Part shown: piece after piece, positions 6,529 through 10,049 of the stretch
How the letters are laid out: every line of letters starts with the position of its first letter
Position numbering within the stretch: position 1 is the first letter of the stretch
From: JAWXCH01 sp034440595
Lineage (GTDB): Bacteria; Planctomycetota; Planctomycetia; Pirellulales; JALHPA01
NCBI GenBank assembly: GCA_034440595.1
Contig: JAWXCH010000331.1
Location: forward strand, 1-10,049
Direction: 5' to 3'
Length of the DNA stretch: 10,049 nt
Made by a program: the position numbers and the translations under genes
The notes under the pieces: generated by a model
The model's database searches: none
Told to the model about the DNA's origin: nothing
What the model saw: the letters and a program-made list of their open reading frames with translations, nothing else

Positions 6529-6590
6529 ATTTTTCCCTCACCCGACGCTGGGGCGTCGACCTCTCCCGCAAGCGGGAGAGGTGAAAAAGG
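6529..6590. repeat. REP-like double-hairpin element
   Basis: Two adjacent perfect stems occur: CGACGC/GCGTCG (6543-6548 with 6553-6558) and ACCTCTCCCGC/GCGGGAGAGGT (6559-6569 with 6572-6582), the latter with only AA between arms. The pair is bracketed by TTTTTCCCTCACC on the left and GGTGAAAAAGG on the right, a third, outer imperfect inverted repeat. This layout is typical of dispersed extragenic palindromes. It could also end transcripts leaving the sigma-factor operon on minus, because the left flank read on that strand is A-rich while the plus-strand exit is GTGAAAAA. Confidence 0.6.
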
Positions 6591-6609
6591 AGTGTTACGG
6601 TTGAAATCG

Positions 6610-6864
6610 CTAACTCAGTGGATCTCCCTGCGGAGTATCTGGTCTGTCAAACCGGCCGGTACAGGTAAATACGAACAGTCCGGCGAGGGCAAGACCCAAA
6701 TGGACAAAACTGTACGCCAGACCTTTGAATGCCAGATCAAAGAGTTGCCCGGCCAGCAACCGCGAGTTGAGTCGCTGATGCACGCGGCGGTTGAACGCAG
6801 CAGGCATCGGCGGCACAGCCAGTGGCGCTGCATTGACCAGGTCTTCAAATAGATCGCGCGGCAT
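6610..6864 (-). CDS. Small single-helix membrane protein coupled to the ECF sigma factor
   Basis: An 84-residue protein. The N-terminal 45 residues are mostly amphipathic (MPRDLFEDLVNAAPLAVPPM, then FNRRVHQRLNSRLL). One hydrophobic helix lies at about 46-68 (LAYSFVHLGLALAGLFVF), followed by a short polar tail. It starts 11 bases after the sigma-factor stop. Its ribosome-binding site AAGGAG overlaps that stop codon, so the two are very likely co-transcribed and translationally coupled. That position and topology suggest an anti-sigma-like or membrane-tethering partner. However, the HxxxCxxC zinc motif of classical anti-sigma factors is absent, so this is inference. I do not recognise a named family with confidence. 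Confidence 0.72.
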   Translation of the reverse strand: MPRDLFEDLVNAAPLAVPPMPAAFNRRVHQRLNSRLLAGQLFDLAFKGLAYSFVHLGLALAGLFVFTCTGRFDRPDTPQGDPLS

Positions 6865-6875
6865 GTGTAGGCTCC

Positions 6876-7442
6876 TTATTCTGCGGCTCCGTCGCTGGTT
6901 CCATACTCGGCATTGATCTTGTCGCGGGCGCGACTGATACGCATCTTGCAGGCACTGACCGACAGGTCGAACATGGCGGCCAGTTCTTCGTGGCTGTGTC
7001 CTTCGATGTACTTCATAATCAGCAGCGCGCGATCCATCTCATCCAGGTTCTCTAACATTTTCATTAGGTCGAGCGAAGCTGCCGAATCGGTTTCCGGCCG
7101 ACCAACGGTGCCTGGTATCAACGTCTCATCGCTTGCTACACGTTCGTGCTTCTGGCGTCGTCCGCGACCGCGGCGGATACCAAGGCACGTTCGCACCGCA
7201 ACACCGTGAACCCAGGTCGAGTATTTGGAGCGCCCCTCAAATTTCTGTCGGTTGAGAAACAGTCGCACAAACACCTCCTGAGCGGCATCGCTAGCGTCGG
7301 CTTCGTTGCTTAGCAGCCGGAAGCAGATTCGCCAGACGCGCTCACGAAAACGCTCCAGAATGGCAACGAACGCCGGGCCATCGGACCCTTCGCGCGCCGC
7401 CATCTGTGCCAACTGCTCGTCGCTGAGGTCGGTCAGATTCAC
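6876..7442 (-). CDS. ECF-type RNA polymerase sigma factor
   Basis: A 188-residue sigma-70 family protein of the extracytoplasmic-function class. Region 2 spans about residues 20-92 (AFVAILERFRERVWRICFRLL, then ADASDAAQEVFVRLF and a KYSTWVHGVAVRTCL segment, the -10-recognition part). A basic, variable linker RRGRGRRQKHER follows. Region 4 spans about 123-175 (LDEMDRALLIMKYIEGHSHEELAAMFDLS, ending in the VSACKMRISRARDKI recognition helix that binds the -35). No extra C-terminal domain is present. The start is GTG at 7440-7442 with no strong ribosome-binding site. The frame is closed by TGA at 7467-7469, so no ATG start exists further upstream. It heads an operon with the 84-residue membrane protein, implying control by a membrane signal. 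The regulon is unknown. Confidence 0.92.
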   Translation of the reverse strand: MNLTDLSDEQLAQMAAREGSDGPAFVAILERFRERVWRICFRLLSNEADASDAAQEVFVRLFLNRQKFEGRSKYSTWVHGVAVRTCLGIRRGRGRRQKHERVASDETLIPGTVGRPETDSAASLDLMKMLENLDEMDRALLIMKYIEGHSHEELAAMFDLSVSACKMRISRARDKINAEYGTSDGAAE

Positions 7443-7745
7443 GTGAACAAGCGAGCGTCGACCGGCTCATCCTTTCGCCGTTAGAACTATCTGTTGCCGC
7501 CGCAGGGCCAGAGGTCACAAGAATTCTGGTCGCAGGGAAAAATTGCACCACGTGATAGCACCCATAATCGTGCGGACGTACAAAATCAACACATCAGGGC
7601 GCAGAACAGCAGGCATTTCCTGCGCGTATCCCACAGAAATTTGCAATCCGGGTCAATAGGAAACGGTAGGCAAACTGGGATTTTTAGGCAGATAGGCAAG
7701 TGATCCATGCTGGCACGCGGGCAACAATCTGGACGGCAGCCCGAT
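7443..7745 (-). other. Leader of the sigma operon, no gene seen
   Basis: No coding region is supported. On plus, TAGGCA occurs three times (7667-7672, 7685-7690, 7693-7698) just past the end of the toroid gene. On minus, a TTGATT followed 16 bases later by TTATGG is the best promoter-like pair but is weak. I found no clear terminator for the toroid gene, so readthrough into the sigma operon cannot be excluded. Confidence 0.3.
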
Positions 7746-8858
7746 TTACTTGCAATACGATAGAACCAGCAACACATACCCGGTGACCAGATTGGCGTCG
7801 GTCTCCAACCAACGCGCGTTGGTGTTGACCCACGATCCATCGGCCTGCTGTCGCGAGCCTAGTTCTGCGACTAGTTCAGCGCGCCAGTCGTGTGCCACGC
7901 CTTTGTCGTCGACGAATTTGTCTTCGCCAAGTACGCTGAGCGCCTTAGCCATCGTGTGGTAGTAGTAGTACAGCCCCATATCGCCGAGTCCGGGATTCGC
8001 CTTCAGATCATAATGTTTGCGGAGCCAAGCAGTCGCAGCCTTCACGCGCGGGTCGTTTGGTTTCAGGCCCGCATAGATCATGCTTTTCAGCCCGGCGTAG
8101 GTCATCGAACCATAGCTGCGCAGTCCGCCGTCAGGGGTCTCGCCGGCAAAGCTCTCACCCTCGTTGGCAACCGTGTAGTAGAAGCCACCATCGTTGACTT
8201 TGGCGGCGTCAGCGGTGGTATTTTCTGGACTGGCCAGATTCTGGCAACGAGAAACGAAGATCAACGCTTTGCGAACCGCTTCGTCGTCGGGGCCATTACC
8301 GGCGGCGACCAGGGCTTCCATCAGAAACGACGTGTTCGATAGATCAGGGCGATTCTTCTTGCCGTACCCTGCACCGCCGTAGTTGACGCTGCTCTTGTCG
8401 TGATTTTCGCTTTCGTCCCACTGGATCTTCTTTAAGAACTTGTCGGCGGCGGCAATGGTCTTGTCGTACTTGCCTCCTTCGTTGGCTTCCTTGAAGCAGA
8501 CGATTGCCAGGGCGGTTTCGTAGTTCATGACCGCGGAATCTTTGGAATAGATGCCGCCATCGTCGCGGATTTGCAGCTCCAGATACTTTAGTGCCTTGGC
8601 GACGCCCGGATCGGTTGTTTTCAGGCCGTTTCGGAGCATGGCAGTTGTGCAAAGCGCGGTGACGCCGGCACCGGTCTTGGCGGAAAAAGAGCCATCCGCA
8701 GCCTGACCTTTTTCCAGCAGGTACTTGATGCCGCGATCGACCAATTGCTGACGTTTGGCTTGGACATCCACCGCGGGGCTGGCTGGCTCAGCGGCGGAGC
8801 CTACGCGGGCCGAAGATGAGACGACCAATAGAAACATCAACGTAATCAAAGAACGCAT
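7746..8858 (-). CDS. Secreted prenyltransferase/squalene-cyclase-repeat (alpha/alpha-toroid) protein
   Basis: A 370-residue protein with a signal peptide (MRSLITLMFLLVV, cleavage near GSAA at about 23). The rest consists of repeated helix pairs carrying QW-like turns: GQAADGSF (51-58), QIRDDGGIY (96-104), VNDGGFYY (221-228) and RQQADGSW (336-343). These are typical of the terpene-cyclase/prenyltransferase toroid. The DxDD acid motif of squalene-hopene cyclase is not present, so cyclase activity is unlikely; planctomycetes encode many such secreted toroids of unknown, perhaps binding, function. The frame is open up to 9008, but ATG 8858 is the right start: AGGAG (8867-8871) lies eight bases before it and the signal peptide begins there. 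A TACAAT -10-like box lies about 100 bases upstream. It reads toward the sigma operon on the same strand, 303 bases away. Confidence 0.88.
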   Translation of the reverse strand: MRSLITLMFLLVVSSSARVGSAAEPASPAVDVQAKRQQLVDRGIKYLLEKGQAADGSFSAKTGAGVTALCTTAMLRNGLKTTDPGVAKALKYLELQIRDDGGIYSKDSAVMNYETALAIVCFKEANEGGKYDKTIAAADKFLKKIQWDESENHDKSSVNYGGAGYGKKNRPDLSNTSFLMEALVAAGNGPDDEAVRKALIFVSRCQNLASPENTTADAAKVNDGGFYYTVANEGESFAGETPDGGLRSYGSMTYAGLKSMIYAGLKPNDPRVKAATAWLRKHYDLKANPGLGDMGLYYYYHTMAKALSVLGEDKFVDDKGVAHDWRAELVAELGSRQQADGSWVNTNARWLETDANLVTGYVLLVLSYCK

Positions 8859-8866
8859 GGAGAGTG

Positions 8867-8871
8867 CTCCT
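8867..8871 (-). promoter_or_regulatory. Ribosome-binding site fixing the toroid gene start
   Basis: AGGAG on minus, eight bases before ATG at 8858. It rules out the longer 420-codon reading that starts at 9008, whose extra 50 residues lack signal-peptide character and a ribosome-binding site. Confidence 0.7.
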
Positions 8872-8958
8872 GGTTTTCCATGAATTTTCGGCACTAATCC
8901 GCAGCTAATCTGATGCCAATGAGGTGACTGCTGAGGAAACCCCGTGCAAGTCAACACC

Positions 8959-8988
8959 ATTGTAGGGTCTGAAAGTGGTCGAGTCCAA
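8959..8988 (-). promoter_or_regulatory. Candidate promoter of the toroid gene
   Basis: On minus, TTGGAC (8988-8983) and TACAAT (8964-8959) are separated by 18 bases. The -10 is one mismatch from TATAAT, while the -35 is weak. The leader would be about 95 bases. Confidence 0.3.
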
Positions 8989-9276
8989 CTGCCGATAAAG
9001 TGCAGCACGATTGTCCGAATTGCCGGATTGTAACGTGGAGAATGCGCGGTTCTGTAAAGGAATTGTGTCGGGACTTGACAGGAGTTCTATTTCCCAAGTG
9101 TCCTCATTGGCAATGAAGTTATCGGCAGCTAGGTAGTCACAATGCATCGACTGTGAAAAATTGCGGAGTTCGATTGGCAAATGTCTCGCACTGCCGCTGG
9201 TTCCCTCGTACGGTACATCTGTCTAGCTACTTGTTTTTATTCGCCGACGATAAAGTTCAATCAGACGTGACCGAAA
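8989..9276. other. Non-coding stretch between divergent genes
   Basis: A 91-codon minus frame (9180 to 8905) begins with TTG, has no ribosome-binding site and shows no domain, so I do not call it. Nothing else stands out. Confidence 0.35.
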
Positions 9277-9462
9277 CGCCGAAGGCAGGTCAAGGCCTGA
9301 ATAAACCTTTGGCGATAGGTTGCACATTCTCCTTTTTTCAAGGAGAAACGTTTCACCAATACGGGACTTCCTTTTCGGCCACGTCTACTTTCTTTTTTCG
9401 CGTCGTTTTGCGAAAATGCTGCGGCATGAACCCCGGTCTACGTTGGACTGGGGTTGTTTGTT
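9277..9462 (+). ncRNA. Possible structured small RNA: four successive stem-loops
   Basis: Four stem-loops follow one another. First, CGCCGAAGG (9277-9285) pairs with CCTTTGGCG (9306-9314, one wobble) and encloses CAGG/CCTG (9286-9289 with 9296-9299) with an AATAAA bulge. Second, TTCTCCTT/AAGGAGAA (9327-9334 with 9340-9347). Third, TTTTCGC/GCGAAAA (9395-9401 with 9410-9416). Fourth, a terminator-like stem at 9429-9455. The array ends about 63 bases before the metallophosphoesterase ATG. It could be an independent small RNA or a structured 5' leader. It matches no RNA class I recognise, and no clear promoter precedes it. Confidence 0.3.
9429..9462 (+). terminator. Terminator-like hairpin upstream of the metallophosphoesterase
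   Basis: AACCCCGGTC (9429-9438) pairs with GACTGGGGTT (9446-9455) with one G-T wobble and a 7-base loop, followed by GTTTGTT. No plus-strand protein gene precedes it for some 3.9 kb, so it would end a non-coding transcript or act as an attenuator. Confidence 0.5.
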
Positions 9463-9525
9463 AAATGCTGTGAATCCGGCTGCTCGCTTGCGCCAACCGT
9501 TTGTTCACCCTTTGGACGTTGCTCC

Positions 9526-10049
9526 ATGTCCCGCCTGGCCTGGTTGACCGATCTGCATTTCAATTTTCTACCCTATCAAAAGGTCGACGAATTCCTCGAT
9601 CGTATATTGAGGCTGGAGGTCGACGGTGTGGTAATCACCGGCGACATCTCTGAGGCGCACGATCTGGCCGGAGTATTGTCGCACATGGACGATCGGCTTG
9701 GGTGTCCGCTGTATTTTGTGCTGGGCAATCACGACTTTTATCATGGCTCGATTCATGCCGTTCGCGACACGGTCAGTGGGCTGGCGACTGTGCGAGCTAA
9801 TCTGCACTACCTGACGGCCGCGATGGAGCCGATTGAACTGACGCCGCGCGCGGCGATTGTCGGTCACGACGGCTGGGCCGACGCGCGAATTGGCGACTAC
9901 GAGCGCAGCCTGATCATGATGAATGACTACAAACTGATCGCCGAGCTGTCTCACATGACGAAGCAGCAGCGCTGGCCGCTTTTGCAGGTGCTAGGAGACG
10001 CCGCCGCCGAGCATATCCAGTTGGTGTTACCACCGGCGCTGGATCGGTA
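9526..10049 (+). CDS. Calcineurin-like metallophosphoesterase, N-terminal part (cut by the window edge)
   Basis: The first 174 codons of a gene that is still open at the right edge. The metallophosphoesterase metal-ligand blocks appear in order: D9-x-H11 (LTDLHF), G39-D40 (VVITGDIS), G67-N68-H69-D70 (VLGNHDFYH) and a GHDGW block at 113-117. These place it in the calcineurin-like superfamily with a dinuclear metal centre that hydrolyses phosphomono- or diesters; the substrate cannot be told. The remaining His ligands (GHxH) should lie beyond the edge. No signal peptide is present, so it is cytoplasmic. ATG 9526 is preferred because the first metal-binding strand begins at residue 4, as is usual, although the ribosome-binding site is weak (GGACG). 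The frame is open further upstream without homology. Confidence 0.88.
   Translation, partial: MSRLAWLTDLHFNFLPYQKVDEFLDRILRLEVDGVVITGDISEAHDLAGVLSHMDDRLGCPLYFVLGNHDFYHGSIHAVRDTVSGLATVRANLHYLTAAMEPIELTPRAAIVGHDGWADARIGDYERSLIMMNDYKLIAELSHMTKQQRWPLLQVLGDAAAEHIQLVLPPALDR

Noticed and set aside
8905..9180. 91-codon minus-strand frame upstream of the toroid gene
   Set aside because: TTG start without a ribosome-binding site; it overlaps the likely promoter and leader of the toroid gene; no domain seen.
9251..9262. GTTCAATC resembling a tRNA T-loop
   Set aside because: One base short of the T-loop consensus, with no acceptor, D or anticodon arms around it.
9568..9954. 128-codon minus-strand frame in the metallophosphoesterase
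   Set aside because: Shadow of the sense strand, which carries all expected metal-binding motifs in order.
1..10049. CRISPR array, insertion sequence, prophage or defence cluster
   Set aside because: No regularly spaced direct repeats, transposase, integrase, nuclease or toxin-antitoxin pair was seen on either strand.

Overview
The window looks like a chromosomal stretch from a planctomycete, most likely of the Pirellula/Blastopirellula type; that placement is an inference from gene families. Supporting signs are two secreted proteins with PEP-CTERM anchors, a DUF1559 pseudopilin-like protein followed by a small carboxypeptidase-regulatory-like lipoprotein, an ECF sigma factor coupled to a tiny membrane protein, and a signal-peptide-bearing prenyltransferase/squalene-cyclase-repeat protein. 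All five are typical of that phylum. GC content is moderate, and intergenic spaces are long and AT-richer than the genes.

Layout, left to right. Bases 1-660 hold no convincing gene. Two PEP-CTERM genes follow on the plus strand: a 237-residue protein (661-1374) and a 507-residue beta-propeller resembling soluble PQQ glucose/sorbosone dehydrogenases (1805-3328). Each is followed by its own factor-independent terminator. After a 600-base non-coding stretch with a plausible promoter and a 16-base palindrome comes the DUF1559 gene (3933-5000) and its lipoprotein neighbour (5072-5524), probably one transcript.

The middle and right are mainly minus strand: a multi-pass mechanosensitive-channel-like protein (5624-6385), a REP-like hairpin island, an ECF sigma factor followed by an 84-residue one-helix membrane protein (7442 down to 6610), and an alpha/alpha-toroid protein (8858 down to 7746). 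The last 520 bases carry the N-terminal part of a calcineurin-like metallophosphoesterase on the plus strand, cut by the window edge. A 667-base non-coding gap before it contains four successive stem-loops, the last followed by a T-rich tract; this may be a small structured RNA.

The most notable observation is in the channel-like gene. Its called stop codon is followed by 32 further in-frame sense codons that continue the MscS beta-domain (including IPNSKMLNEAV), and the frame then ends exactly against the stop codon of the convergent lipoprotein gene. This looks like a recent single-base nonsense change, an assembly error or, less likely, readthrough.

The genes share a cell-envelope theme (surface-anchored proteins, pseudopilin, lipoprotein, membrane channel, secreted toroid, membrane-linked sigma module) but do not form one obvious pathway. 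I did not find a clearly new multi-gene system here; the best leads are the sigma/small-membrane-protein pair, the hairpin cluster and the interrupted channel gene.
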